From Trichobilharzia szidati (Eukaryota > Platyhelminthes > Trematoda > Strigeidida > Schistosomatidae), in the NCBI GenBank assembly GCA_944472155.2, contig OX235273.1, positions 82,578,793 through 82,642,792 on the forward strand: DNA of 64,000 nucleotides, in the 5' to 3' direction. Of the stretch, positions 36,481 to 49,195 are shown one piece after another (the stretch's first letter is position 1; every line of letters starts with the position of its first letter). The notes under the pieces were generated by a model that had not been told where the DNA came from, searched no databases, and saw nothing but the letters and a program-made list of their open reading frames with translations. The translations under genes and the position numbers were made by a program.

Positions 36481-38289
36481 TAATGCATTTAAAGCATATG
36501 CATACTTCCCATAATCACGGCGACACCGCGGAATATATCAAAATCGCAGAGTAATCAAACCCGAGATGTAATCAACTAAATCCGAAAGGCAAACAAGTTG
36601 TGGTACGTATTCGAATATTCATCCATATGTCGATCATGATGACAAATCCAAATCACTACCTATACAGCGTCAATAAATCTGGATATCTATGAAATGACGA
36701 AAATATGCTGATAGCTGCATTTCAGATCCCAATGACCCATTCGATAGCAAAATTATGCTCCTTCATGCCTCTTTCGACATTTTTGTATGGATTGATTCGC
36801 AGTTACTCAGGTTCCAGGCCGAAAAGAATAAAAAATTCACCAGTTGCTGAATTATGATTACTTCTGTGGATGTTTAACTGGATACTAACTGCTGTGGTGA
36901 GCCTTTTGCAGATTATATTGCTTAAAACATCGTTTATGGTAAAATAAGAAACGTTTTATAAGCCATTTTTATACTTTTTGTGACTAGCCCACCATATCGA
37001 CCGAATGTAACGCAACACTCAGTTGTTACGCTCATGTTCAACCAATTCAAACAATAATTGTGCCTAGGATTATGCCATATAAACTGTTTTAACTTATGCA
37101 GAGTGTACTTACGGTCAATATTTCATTATCTTCCCTTGCATATATATTTTGTGTTAGTGAAAAATTTTAAACATGTTTACTCCATGTGTAAATTATTTTG
37201 ATATTGATGATGCCTGTCAACTGGAGTCCCTCAAGTGCATAAAGTGGGAATATATTATTGTAAGACGCATTTTATTGTTTTATGAGGGAACTGACTTCAA
37301 GCTTTATTTATTTTCCCGAGTATATGTAATCCATCCAACACATACTTGGGTTTTTTTGTTAATGCGAAGTCAATATCTCTATATTTCTTGGTGTGTTCCA
37401 TTGAATCACCAGTTATCCGATTTTCCCCACAAACTAAAGATAAAATGACAACAACCATGTTATTTAACCGTAATCCATGTAATTTAAATATGTAACTTAA
37501 ATGATTCTTATCCATTCCTACACAAACTGTGTGTCCTATATTTGTATGAATAAATATGTACCCTATTATATTATCACTACTAACTATACTTACTAATTGT
37601 ATGTGTTATTTATCGAATTGATGATGCCTGTAAACTGGCGTCCCTCATGTAAAAAAATGAGAATATATTATTATTATTATTACTGAAGAGTAGATGGTTA
37701 ACCGGAGAGAATAGAAAAACAAAGAACTGTGGCAGTTCAGTGAACTAACCAAGAACCTGCTGCTTGACAGGTATACAGAGTGAAAATGGAATAGATTTGA
37801 GTTACACACAGTGGAGACAATTACGTGACACGCCACAGACGCACAGTAGACAGGTAGATTTCACAGCTGACCACTATCCACTAAATGATAATCAAATACT
37901 ATTCGAAAGTGCTACCTTACTTAAATTTTTATGTAATTTTGGTGGTGATCTACAAATATGTGTATATAATTATAGTTTAAGTGTACAATTACAGTTTAGT
38001 TCTCCCTGTAGGTTAAAACAATAAAAACTGACCATTCTCAGGTTTTGTGCGATGAAATCATACTACTTTCGAGTAGACTATATTATTTAAGTGAATTTAA
38101 TTGTAAGGCCTAATTATTTCACTGATAAACGAAATATTTCAGCATCTAAACTTCACAAAATAAATTTCCTTAAGTGCCATGTAACAAGCTGAATTTTATT
38201 TGTGAAACCTGTAGTCAGATAAATTAGTTTGAGTATTTAAGGTTAGTACAAATTTATTACTTTGCTAGCGAAGTGACTATTTAAGATTT
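36481..38289. other. Mostly unassigned; two short related repeat ends
   Basis: 37190-37265 and 37615-37685 share GATGATGCCTGT(A/C)AACTGG, TCCCTCA and GAATATATTATT; the second ends in a (TAT)n tail. They are probably 3' ends of the same non-LTR family. No gene is supported. Confidence 0.45.
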
Positions 38290-38530
38290 ATTATCAAGTG
38301 TTGCTCCGCATTGATTTGATCAGTTGCAGGATTGATGACGAGTCGACATCAGTTAGAGAAGCATTGGAAAGTGTGTGAGTACGGCAGAGCCGTTTTGTCC
38401 TAGATTGGGACTCTTCAGTATAACGCAATTGTTGAGGCTTGAGCCCAGGACCTTCTGGTTAAACGGCGAGGTCGTATAGTACCGAGCCACTGAGGTCCGA
38501 TCAAATGGCCCATGAATTCCACGATTTCAC
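38290..38530 (-). mobile_element. Sm-alpha-like SINE, degenerate (copy G)
   Basis: Minus-strand copy recognisable from the tRNA-like part (TGGCTCGGTACTATACGACC, GGGCTCAAGCC) and the hammerhead remnant. The CTGATGA core has a deletion and GACGAAAC reads GACAAAAC. Confidence 0.65.
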
Positions 38531-39479
38531 GAAAATTTCTGACTGAGACATATAAAATAGGATAAAGATTTTATTATCCACCTATAACATGGTATGTATA
38601 TATATATTTATATACATATATGTATTTATAAGATTTTTTGATATAATAATGTGAACTGCGACAAAATAACTATGATCATAGTAGTGGTTAAAATCCAAGC
38701 AACAAAAGAGGTTGTGTACCTTATAGAATAATTTACGGAATGAAAACCAAAGTCATTAGAATGTGTGTATGAAATCCTTAGATAGTTTTTTATCTATGTA
38801 AGAACCACCAAATTGTTCACTATGCAAGCTTCATCAAACAGTATGTGTCACCAGTACTATCCGACGAACAACAAAACTTAGAACGAAGGGGAATTTTCTC
38901 CATGGATTCTGTATTTATTGAGAGTTATTGATCCTTGTTTGGTGGTGTCAGACCAACAGTGGTATAATGTAGATCACAATAAAAACCTATATTAAGATTG
39001 TATCACTTCATCTAAGCCAGTAAAACGTTAAAATAGTGATAAATGAACAAAATAAATATAAACGATATTTACAGTGTTTGTTGGTAATGTATGTCTTAAT
39101 GCTTCAACAGCGCATCTCCACTTCATCCTCTCCTCTGAAGTCCTCTTTGGTTGACTTCGCGTTTGACCATAAGCTTTTGTCTGCTTCTCACACAACCTTC
39201 TACTTGTCATTCTCTGACTTATGCAAAACTCGTCATTTCCCATTCACCTTCCATTCGAGGGCCTAGTGTGCAATGCTACTCAACGGTCGTCTCAGAGTTT
39301 GTCCGATGCATCTACATTTTCTTCAGCATGTTTGATGGCCAGCAGCTTCTTCGTTGGTTCCCTCTCAGAATTCCCAGTTACTTATCCTTTCTGGTTGGAC
39401 ATCTGATCATCTATATGGAGCGAAGGCTTCTGTTGGTGTCTCTTGACCCCATCGGGAATTCGTTTCGTGACTTTCAAAG
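38531..39479. other. Unassigned sequence
   Basis: Overlapping frames of 60-111 codons on both strands (39028-39486) may be decayed retrotransposon sequence continuing from 39480-39830, but no motif confirms it. Confidence 0.35.
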
Positions 39480-39830
39480 TTTCTGAAATAAATAAAAGAA
39501 GTAATTTAACACTGAGGTTGATCCAGATCTTGTTCCTAATTTCGAGTGCAGTAGATTTCCTCACCGATTTCAGATTAATGAATGCCGGTCTTACTTTTTT
39601 GAGCCTACCTTCGACACCCTCATCATTGCCATCTGTAGTTTAGACGATGCTGCCTAGATAAGTGAAGGAAGTTACCTCTTTCGAACTTCTTCCATCGATA
39701 GTGATTGGTGCTTTTTGTTGTTGGTTGATTATCTTTATCACCTCTAATTTCTCTATGTTCATTTTAAGTCCAGTTTTGCTGCTTCTTCTGCCAACATTTT
39801 GGTTTCCACTGGTGCATTTCTAGAAACATT
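39480..39830 (-). mobile_element. Non-LTR retrotransposon RT fragment
   Basis: The minus strand reads MLAEEAAKLDLKMNIEKLEV, then TIDGRSSKEVTSFTYLGSIV (the F-T-Y-L-G-S thumb motif), then LKKVRPAFINLKSVRKSTAL and a degraded continuation. The family's I-G-K-A-R-x-A-F is partly kept. The catalytic YADD would lie just upstream and is not present. Confidence 0.72.
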
Positions 39831-40795
39831 ATTTAAAAGCTAGGATTAATTATTGGAAGTCCATTTGCCTTGATCATCCTTCCATAGTTTCGATTCGTTG
39901 GTATTGGATGGTTGGAGGCAATTGGCTGGAAGCCTTGGAACTACGTTTCGTACTAGTTGGCAAACGTCAGCAGAGTCTATCTGCAACCGTGAAGGAACTC
40001 GTGCCCTTTTTGAGATTCTAGGTGACAGTCAGCCACCTAGGATGATGGCCACATTGCAAACGTGACTATTAGAATCCAGTCTGCACCAAATAGAGGACTA
40101 GACACATGACACTACTTACTAACCTGTGTTCAATCAATAGTTTCGGTTCACAGGAAATTATTTTTCATCACCGGATATAGTTCATATGAATTTACGGCAG
40201 AATTTGTCGTCAATGATCCACTCGTAACCAACTCTTATTACATATCCAGGACATCTATTCCCTCGTCCATTTGCCGACAATTATGAATAGGGGTTGAGAA
40301 CATGAAACGTACACTTCTGTTTATATTGAAACGATTGTCGAAGTCAACTTGAATGCTTCATTCTTTATTTTGCAAGTATTAGAATTTTACCAATTCCTAA
40401 TCACTATAATTTTCGGTGTCACTACGATGAAGTTTTGAATTAATTGTGACTATCTTTGGTTTCCGTACTTAATTTTATCTAAGTAACAATGAACTTGTCA
40501 TGATCTGTGATCATTATCCAATGTAATACTTGGTTAATATGGTGAAATGGAAGAAATTCCCACTATAAAAACTAAAGTCGTCAGATGTAAATTTGTTGAA
40601 AATGGGAAATCCTCACTCCTTGAGTTCAAGTCCACCACGAGCTTCACATCTCATCACATTTTGACTGTGTTAATATTCCTGATGAAGCTCAATTACGATC
40701 GTTGAAGGAAAATATCAGAGTTCCATAATTTAAGTGGAAACCAACAGATTAGCTGAACAGTCAGTAAATACAGACCTTCAAGTGAACACAGAGGT
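39831..40795. other. Unassigned sequence
   Basis: No frame of note and no repeat recognised. Confidence 0.35.
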
Positions 40796-40799
40796 CAGT

Positions 40800-41080
40800 G
40801 GGAATGAAGATATCCCATCGAAAACATGAAGCACTAGTCACCACTTATGAGAGAAATGTAGACAAAGTCATCTCCTTCACTTACCTGAACTGAACAGTGT
40901 CAGTTCAACCAAAGGACACATGGTGGATGATGGCAAGACTAAGCATGATCGAAACGAGAAAGCAAGACATGTGTTTATTGCATTCATATCAATGTGGAGG
41001 TCAACTACACTCAGCACACGGGACAGCATTCATTATCAAAAGTGATAGCGTGTCATTCTATCTCATATTACACAAAAACT
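40800..41080 (+). mobile_element. Non-LTR retrotransposon RT fragment
   Basis: The + strand reads VDKVISFTYLN (degraded F-T-Y-L-G), and the next frame ARLSMIETRK with HGTAFIIKSDSVSFYL aligns with the I-F-N-T-N-V-K-S-V-L-L-Y segment. Old and interrupted by stops. It lies immediately upstream of the conserved protease promoter block. Confidence 0.5.
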
Positions 41081-41284
41081 CGATTTTATCTAGTTTATCA
41101 CATTCCCTCATTTAACTCCAATTAGGTCTTCACCCACTATTGCATTAAAATATTTGCTAATTTCTAAATGAAAAGATTGAAGACGAATTTATTGGAAATA
41201 TCTGTTCGCTAAAATATACTTTTTATAAATATTTAAAGGGAATTTCGAAATTATGCAAAGCAGATATCTTTTCAAAAGACAGTC

Positions 41285-41480
41285 ATACATATACAGTATA
41301 TATTTTGTTATTCATAAAGCATGCTTATATTTGTCATGATTTGGAAATATCTTGTAATAATATACCTACAACAAACAAAACCACAGTGATCACCAATCGG
41401 AAATTTCGTCGTTACGAGCATGTCAGTATAACAGTGTGTTTATTTGGACAGAAAGACATCGTTAAGGTTTTTTAGGAGTA
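41285..41480 (+). promoter_or_regulatory. Promoter region of aspartic protease gene 1
   Basis: This block matches, in inverted orientation, the DNA directly upstream of gene 2 (56230-56410). Shared stretches include GTTATTCATAAAGCA, TAATAATATAC, ACAACAAACAAAA, CACAGTGATC and ACAGAAAGACATCGT. A TATA-like element TATAACA at 41427-41433 corresponds to TATAAGA in gene 2. In gene 2 the start codon follows about 65 bp later; here it follows after about 1.1 kb. Transcription start sites are inferred, not shown. Confidence 0.7.
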
Positions 41481-42545
41481 GTTGAAAGAACCTGTTTGCC
41501 TAAACTATGCTGTCTAATTTCAAGCTAATACTCGGAGTCATTATCTTCTTCTAACTGCTGTATGTATGTTAAATATCCCTCAAACGATGGGGTGTACCAT
41601 GTACTGCTAATAGTGGAGATGAGAGGTTTTCCGCCGATCACATCAATCAACAAGTAGTGCTCACCAGCCAGATCAAAGTGAAGTGAATGACGGAGGACTT
41701 TTCTCCCTGGTTGTGGGTGAGCTCACATGGTTTGACTCCGCTCAGACAGACGAATCAGTTCAAAACATCCCCTTTCTGGTTAGCTACTTAGGCGAACTGA
41801 TGGTACCATAAATAGAATTCACAATTGTAAAATTGCAAATTGATTTGACAATTGTGAATTTGACTTATGGCATAAAGCATAAGCGATTTAGGTCTCAATA
41901 ATGTTAAGTTTCCACAGATTACTTCTGTAATGGAAACCATGAATTCACAAAAGGCTAGAAGAAATATGTCATGAACCAGTTGACAAATGCATTCAGACTG
42001 CTGCATAATGAATCCATTAAATATAGTTCGATAATTCATGAATATAAATTTTTTTTACATTTCCCATCCAAGCAAAAACAAAAAAAACGGTTTTTCATTT
42101 TTTCAACCTATCAAATGTGAACTTAGTCTGAACATATTAAATTTGGAAGTAACGTTCGAATTAATAAAATCCAGTGAGAATGATATACAGGGGAGTGGTT
42201 TCTGTTCCTGTTACTTTCCAATACACCTATGGATCTATATCTGAGACAAGTGATGTCAAGGAGCCTAATCCTAAGATCTTATTATTTCCGAAGACGCTCC
42301 GAATCGACAACTACTAGCTCGTGAATATAATTGTACGAAATCTCTCATATATTTCACAAATAACTACAAACAGAAAGATGTTACACTAAATGTCGCCAAT
42401 CATTTCATTTCTTCGTATATATGTATATATATATATATACATACTGTGAATTAGGTGTGCACAAGAGCGTCGACAGAACGATGTGCGAATAGGATAAAAC
42501 TGAGATAAATAAAATGAATGAATGTGGTGCGTTGAAGTCATCGAA
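41481..42545 (+). other. Extra DNA between promoter and start codon of gene 1
   Basis: About 1.07 kb absent from the equivalent place in gene 2. The part at about 41610-41790 resembles 44960-45130 (shared CAGACAG-A-GAATCAG and CCTTTCTGGTTAGCT-like parts), so a dispersed repeat is present. It may be an insertion that separates the promoter, or a 5' UTR intron: GTTAAG/GTTTTTT at about 41461-41473 could be a donor. Confidence 0.5.
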
Positions 42546-45500
42546 ATGATTCTAATCATATTTGCAATTTGCTTGCACCATCTGAATGCTGAGAGTGTTA
42601 GAGTTCAGCTCCATCCAGTTAGCAAGGCTGACTCTGTATTAAGCTATTTGAAAATATTTCAAAAATCATTACAAAACTTATGGATGAATTTATGGAAAGA
42701 TGACAACACACCCGCAGCCGAACAACTGAAGAATTACGAAAATGTAGGTAACCTGGATTGATTATTAATTTTATTTTAATTGATTAAGTGTGCCCATTCG
42801 AAATTTGAAAAGACTGATTGCTGAACAAAGAATATTGCTTTCGATAACTTCATCATCATGTTCTGCAGTTATTTATCCATAGCAGTGAGAAAATGATTGC
42901 TACTGACAAAATAGTTGCTTTACAGAGGGTAACATAGAATCATTTAGATCAGAATTCCAAAAGTCGTTTGCAATTACCTTGACAGTCTAACAACCTAATG
43001 ATGAATTTATTGGAAAGAATATTCTTTGTTCAACAACTAATCTCTTGTAATTTTATTTTGTTTGCTTCATGTTGTGAAGTTAAAATATAAGATCACACTT
43101 TGTGTTTGAATGCCTGAATGAAATAAATTTCAACTATTGGTACCAACACTGATTTTATGAAGATTCACCTGTATAAATGCGCATGCTGTGTATAATAATC
43201 AGAAGCAAATAGGTGCATTGCTCTGTGGTTTTCTTCAGAAAGTAGATCGTATATTTAGCACACAGAAATGTTCATTCACAGCATTCTACAACAACAATTG
43301 ATACAGGTGAAACGTTTAACAAATCTTCTCTGCTTTAAAACTATGTCGACAATTAAATTACTAACAGGTGATTATCTTTCAGTTTCAGTATTATGGTGAA
43401 GTGATGGTGGGAACTCCGCCTCAAAAACTGCGTGTCTTATTCGACACTGGATCAACTGATACATGGTTTCCTTCAAGAAACTGTTGGCCTCTTGATGCTC
43501 TGTGTTGGGTTCTTCGGTTTTATGATAGCTCAAAATCATCCACTTATAAGCCAAATGGCACAAATTTTGAGGTCTACTATATGGACAGTAGTTATTATGG
43601 ATTTTGGAGTATGGACACTATTCAGGTACTTGTGTTTCCAAATCAAACCTCTCCTTAGATAAATTCTTTGGTTATTCACCAGCAAGCATTTGCTCAAGTG
43701 ACAAATATATTTAATGCTGACTTCCTCACTAACCAATATGATGGAATAATTGGCATGTCATGCCGAAACATATCACCATATGGGAATATTCCTGTAGTTC
43801 CAAACATGTTTGCTGAAAACAAGGAGATGGATGCAGTGTTCTCTTTCTACTTGAGTCGGTGAGTTTGCAGTGGGAAATAAGTTGTTGGAATTTCCTTATA
43901 GTTTACTATTAGGCAGTCAGTAAACCATCTCCGACGTATGAATAAGGTAAATACTTCTATGCAATACAAACTTGGTTAATTGATTGGTACATGATTTAGG
44001 CTGCTTTTCAATCTTTCCAACCCAATAAACAATGACACTCAGGGAATGAGCGGTTTTCCTTAGGGCAAAAATAGATTACTTACATTAGAGTTAAGCGGGT
44101 CAAAATTAATATGACTATATTCTGAACAAAACAATTTGAAATGTTATGTGACGCCAATGAATGTGGGTATGGAAACCAACTGGAGATGGCATTATTGACA
44201 TACACCGTTTCAGTATTGATTGATCAGGACGTGTACTGTGTCATATTTGTACCCATATATATTGTAAACAAATGTGAAAACAATTACTTGTGCGGATTCG
44301 ATTATTGAACGATATCAAATTATTTGCACTTGATGATCAAACCTTAATTTATCAAATCTTTTACAAATACTGAATTGAGTTCGTATGTCGAAACTTAGGG
44401 AAAAATGCGACAACCGGTTCTTAGGAATTTCTGAAATAGAGTGATGGGTGATTGACAGTGCTTTAAGGACAGGAAATTAGGCAGTTAAAAATCTACCGAT
44501 GCAAACTGCCGGAGTCCAGTAGTGGATCGTGAAGGATTTCAGGAAGTCCAGCAAATAAAGTCGAGATATATGAGGTTAAGTTTTAGACGAAGGACGATCA
44601 GAATTCGTCCCGAACTGCAAAATGAATAATCTGATCATTTTGTCTTTCCACTTCACCAACAAATTAAGAAGAGACTTTTATAGAATGGGATAGAAGAATT
44701 CTGGATGGCAAAAATAAGTGTGACGTATCAACGTGAAGTGGTGTGTATGAATTTGATTGCTGGAAATAAGCAACACAATGTTTTTACCGGTGAGACTAAA
44801 TAAAAAGTGGTTGTGAAATATCCATTCAGTGGTCAGCATTTGTAGTGATATCTTAGTGCCTACACTAGTAGATGGTACACAAATCCCAACATCTGGGTGT
44901 AGGCAAAACAAATCGTCTCTGGATGTAAAGCATAGACTATCCAGGTATTTACATATCACTCAAATCGACCAGTAGTACTTGCTACCCAGATCGGGTTAAT
45001 CTTAACAGCGGTAGCCCGTTTTGCCCATTTGGGGTCCAGCTCATCAGTGGTGTACCTGATTCGACTCAGTTCAGACAGTAGAATCAGGTAAAACAACCCG
45101 GTTTCTGGCTTGTTTCTTTGGCAGACTGCTAAGCTGTCCGCAATATTTGTTTATTGAATGGATTCGAGGGGAATGTCACCATCTGTGCAGTTGAGTCTAG
45201 TGACACGCGTAGACTTATTGAAACTTTTTCCACATACATCCAATGGTGAGTGGTGCCTACTGGTAGTGACGGGACATTCTATATGAAAAGTAAATTCCGT
45301 CAGATTTCCTATCTACCTACGAAGACTGTGGGAAATGCAGTGATTCGCGATATCAATGCAGGCCATAGTGTACCAAAGACGATGTTGACAGACTACAGTT
45401 CTCGACCCGAAATTGGAGAATTTATATCCTGCTTCTGACAGCTAGACATCAGTAGGAATAAAAAAACACTATCAACATACCACTGGTCAGAGTAACAGAA

Positions 45501-48172
45501 ACTGATAAGGTGGTTGGCTTCAAAGAGAAGAAAATGGGAGACTGATTCCATTAGAACATCGCGCTTCCCTCCAAGAAATGACAAGGAAGTCACTGTTTCA
45601 CTTCATCTTTGGTAGAAAACCACGACTACCCATACACAATACCACTTAGCAGCAATATGGGCGATAGGGAATGCATACATGGGAAACGGGGCAGAAATAA
45701 GCAGTCAAACGAAAGAAGACATAGTAATGCGTATGTTGAATTCTGAACTCAGTCACTGAACCTACAGTGGACTTGATCTGCCTGAACATTTGATATTTTC
45801 TCTCCTTTTCCAACTGTCACATCTCTAGTCGTGATGACACTCATCTTGATTTGATCTTTTTTCAATTTTGGTCAACCTTTGCTCAGTCCTGTCAGTTATG
45901 TTATTTCGCCTAATTTTATAGACTTAATTTTATTAAGGTTTTCATCAGATTAATGCGTGTGCCTCACATAACTTTCCTTAGCACCACTTTGATTTATTCA
46001 GAAGCTCAAAATTTTAGTGATATATCCCTTTGGAATCATTCCTTTCTGTTATTACGACTGCTTTGAGAATTATCATCATGGTCAAAATAAAATTATATCG
46101 CTTCGTTTCAAGCTACCAGGAAACAAAGTCATGAGGATTGTTTTCATCAGCACCACTTCAGTGCTAACGTGTGAACTATAAAACAGTGACTGTACGAAAA
46201 ACGTAGCTATCACTCAAAAGTCTCTTCATATACATGTCATATCATATAAATATATATCATTATATTAAGAGTATTGAGCTGTTGAGATGCAATGAAATTT
46301 GATAAATTCATCGAACAATGCTCCCTTTGCATTTACTGCTTGTGTTGAGCGAAAACAGGAATTCATACCGGTTCACACTTAATTATGTCATTTTAGTGAC
46401 GATGGATAATCTTGTTCGCGTCATTCACTGCATGTAGTGGAGTTGAATGTATTGCCTCACTCGCTTAAATTAAAGTAAAATAACATCAGCATTTCACGTA
46501 AATTTTAGAAAAGATGGTGAGCCCGTTGGCGGGGAATTGGTCCTAGGTGGCATTAATCCTGAACACTTCACAGGGGAATTCGAAAGTCTACCTGCAACTT
46601 CTCAAACTAGTTGGGTGGTTCAAATGAAAAGGTGATTAATTTGTATATATATGAAATTAAACTTGTACAAATATTTATTTTCTATTGCTACATAGGTGAT
46701 GTGATAAAATGAAGTGTTTGGACAGCTTTAATTATTTGAGTGTGGTGGACCAGTACAGGGGATATTGCATGTTCTATGAACTATTTCACCGAATTGATTA
46801 ACATGATGAGTCGACTACAGATTATGTGTGAGTAGCTAGCTGATGCCTTACCTATACCGTGGCGCTCAAGACTAATACTATATAGGATGATAATAATATC
46901 GACCGGAATATTTATTTTTGAAGAGTTTGCCCTTCTGTTTAATTAATATCTCAATATTTGAGTGGAATAATGTTTGAGGAATACTGATATGATACCTTTT
47001 AGTCAATAAATATCTACCAGTTGTAATCATCGAAGTCAATGTCAATAGGAATACACTTACACAAGACTAATAGCAAACGGGTATTTTCAGTGGAATTTTG
47101 GAAGTACCGCAAAGGCAAAATAAACGATTCGTAAAAGCGTTCGAAGGTATTTGGATGTGGTTGGAATGCTATTCTTGAAATTTTGTCGATATTTACAAGC
47201 TGTGATTGGGCATATTAACGGCTCTTTAGTGTCTGTTCAACTTCATATCTTTACATAATGGTGGGCATGTTGAATGCACTCATCATGCTCTGCATTAAAC
47301 ACTGTTTACGTCCGCTTCTGGATACACCTTGTGAGTGTACTGACGATAACTAATACTCCGGTTTCTCTGATTTAGTCACACTGACCGTATCTGATTACCG
47401 TTGGGCTTGGGAGGCTGGCCGTTCTTTTGTGCACCTATCCAGTAGTGCTCACATCAAGTGGGGTGTAGTTTAATTGGCTTCTTACTAGCTGCAACCAGTC
47501 ACTTAATATCACAGCCTTGTTCAGTCGAAATTTGTAAATCTAACTCAATTTGAGGCAATAGCCTGTGGTGTTGTAGTAGACTATCCACCTGAGCTGTCTT
47601 GAAACACAGACCAATGGACTTCAAATGTGCCCGAGTAAGGCGGCTTTGTGAAATCAAAAGCCGGTAGAAGGTAGAAATCCTCAAGTGAAATTGAAATATA
47701 TATTCAAATTTTGGGTACGTATAGGTCATTGGTGTTAACTGACTCAAAATGATCTCACCATAATCCATGCACTTATTGTATACACGGATAAATCAAATAG
47801 AGAAGCGTATTAACTTAAGCACAGCCTGTCTTCCTCAATGTTCACGAAAGCCTACTCAACTAGTGTCAGAGATAAAATTTATCTGTAGCAGTGTGGTAGT
47901 GATTTTCACATATAATTTTCAATGAATTTAGCATCAAAATAAATGGAATGGAGTATTTCGATGAAACATATTTCGCCGCCATGGACACTGGGACATCCCT
48001 GATAGTTGGTCCTACTAAAATCGTGAATAGAATCAATTCTCAACTGGGTGCCACACTCAGCGTCACTGGTGATTATGTGATCAACTGTAATGATATACAC
48101 ACCCTTCCACCTATTGAGTTTACCTTCAAGAGGAGGACATATGTGCTGGAGGCGAAGGATTACATAGTTAAG
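42546..48172 (+). CDS. Cathepsin D-like aspartic protease (gene 1), exons 1-5
   Basis: Predicted secreted or lysosomal acid endopeptidase of family A1. Exons: 42546-42743, 43383-43625, 43659-43858, 46509-46631 and 47932-48172; all join in frame (335 codons) at GT/AG sites. Residues 1-15 form a signal peptide (MILIIFAICLHHLNA), followed by a propeptide with a KNYEN end. Mature start is near QYYGE (68-72). Catalytic Asp87 lies in LFDTGST and Asp273 in AAMDTGTS. W94 and a Cys pair (NCWPLDALC) sit in their usual places. The flap, normally Y-G-T-G-S, is YMDSS. The start was chosen because gene 2 begins at the same point; an in-frame ATG 24 nt upstream would put charged residues before the signal. 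Residues 255-335 end at DYIVK, where about 50 more are expected; the last exon is uncertain. Introns are 639, 33, 2650 and 1300 nt, and introns 3 and 4 hold repeat-like DNA. Confidence 0.9.
44960..45160. repeat. Dispersed repeat inside intron 3 of gene 1
   Basis: Similar to 41610-41790 upstream of the gene (CAGTAGTACTTGCTACCCAG; TCAGACAGTAGAATCAG; GGTTTCTGGCTTG). It helps explain why this intron is 2650 nt against 985 nt in gene 2. The adjacent frame 45250-45438 is unrecognised. Confidence 0.45.
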
Positions 48173-48220
48173 GTAACATCATTATGAAAATTTTCTTATT
48201 ATGAAGAGATTTTTATTCAG

Positions 48221-48274
48221 GTACTAATTGTATTTGACAGATTTTCTTTTCGAAATTGGTTTGCACCCTTATGA
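48221..48274 (+). CDS. Candidate short terminal exon of protease gene 1
   Basis: Directly after exon 5 lies a possible 48-nt intron (48173-48220) with GTAACA at its start and TTTTTATTCAG at its end. Reading on in the same phase gives VLIVFDRFSFRNWFAPL and a TGA stop. The VFDR-x-x-x-R-x-x-FA spacing resembles the final strand of A1 proteases (V-F-D-x-x-x-x-R-x-G-F-A). The product would be 352 residues and would lack the WILGD-F segment that gene 2 has. It could be a truncated C terminus or a chance match. Confidence 0.35.
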   Translation, partial: VLIVFDRFSFRNWFAPL

Positions 48275-48329
48275 AACCGAGTTTAAATGAGATGAACTGT
48301 GTGAAAAATCCAATATAGGTAAAATTTGT

Positions 48330-48605
48330 TTTGATAAAGTCTCACGGCGTTATACAGTAATGTTTACTGATGACGTTTCGAGCACAATTTATTGCCACTC
48401 ATAGTCATATCAAGGTACTCACACAACTTTCTAACTTCGTTTAGATAATTCCTTTACTTTCCATCGCTTGATTTGATTGGTAGTGTTATTTTCCATATAT
48501 CTGGTATGAGTGATGAGTCATTCCTATTGCATGTATTGGGTGTAGACTCGATGAACAAGGATTCAGCAATCAACCTCTCTCTCCACCTACCTAAAAAGTA
48601 ATCTA
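48330..48605 (-). mobile_element. PLE 3' end (C-terminal codons and 3' UTR)
   Basis: The reverse complement of this segment matches 31990-32490: codons for the R-W-R-E-R-V-I-T-E-S-W region (around 48530-48600) and the terminal block with GAGCAC/GTGCTC and the TAATGTTTA hairpin (48335-48400). It lies in the 3' flank of gene 1, opposite in orientation to the gene. Confidence 0.65.
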
Positions 48606-48659
48606 GGTTACATTACAGTGTAACACTGTGTGACTTGTCAAAATGAAATCTTATCACTC

Positions 48660-49195
48660 ACAACTCTCCCCTCGCATCTCATCAGGTAAAACGAGAAGCC
48701 AATATAGAAAACTATATGCTCGCACCAGCAAGTACAAAAACTCAACCATACCCTACTTAGCTCGTGTTCTGTGCGATAAAGAAAGCATTAGGCGTGACAC
48801 CTATAATTCATTAAATAGTTAGTAGTACAACTGGATCTCGTCTTTCCAACTCACATCACTTATAGGTACAACATTTTCTTTCTTTCTTTTCCTTTTCTCT
48901 CTCCCCCTCTATTTTCCGTTATGTGCTGCTTTGTTTCTTTCTCTCGCTAACATCAGTAAATATGACAGCTCCCACTTTTCTAACACCTTCAAACACTGTT
49001 TCAGCTTTACCTTTGCTACTGACATGCCAATGTATTGTTGTAAGAATGAACTATGGTTTCCTCAATCTATGTAGAATTCTATTTATTGATAATGTACTAA
49101 CTGGATGCAATACTGTAGTAAAAATGCTGAGAATTCCATTCTGTATCACAAGTACTGTTTTGGAATAAAGCAAATTATTATTATTATTAAGAAAG
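48660..49195 (+). repeat. Possible non-LTR 3' end with (ATT)n tail
   Basis: A pyrimidine-rich tract (48868-48912) and a terminal AATAAAGCAAATTATTATTA (to 49190) suggest the 3' UTR and tail of a non-LTR element, like the tails at 8175 and 37680. No coding part is recognised. Confidence 0.4.

Noticed and set aside
39151..39486. 111-codon + strand frame
   Set aside because: It overlaps frames on both strands next to a minus-strand RT fragment and shows no domain of its own.
47499..47768. 89-codon minus-strand frame in intron 4 of gene 1 as a nested gene
   Set aside because: No recognisable domain and no support beyond an open frame; possibly repeat-derived.
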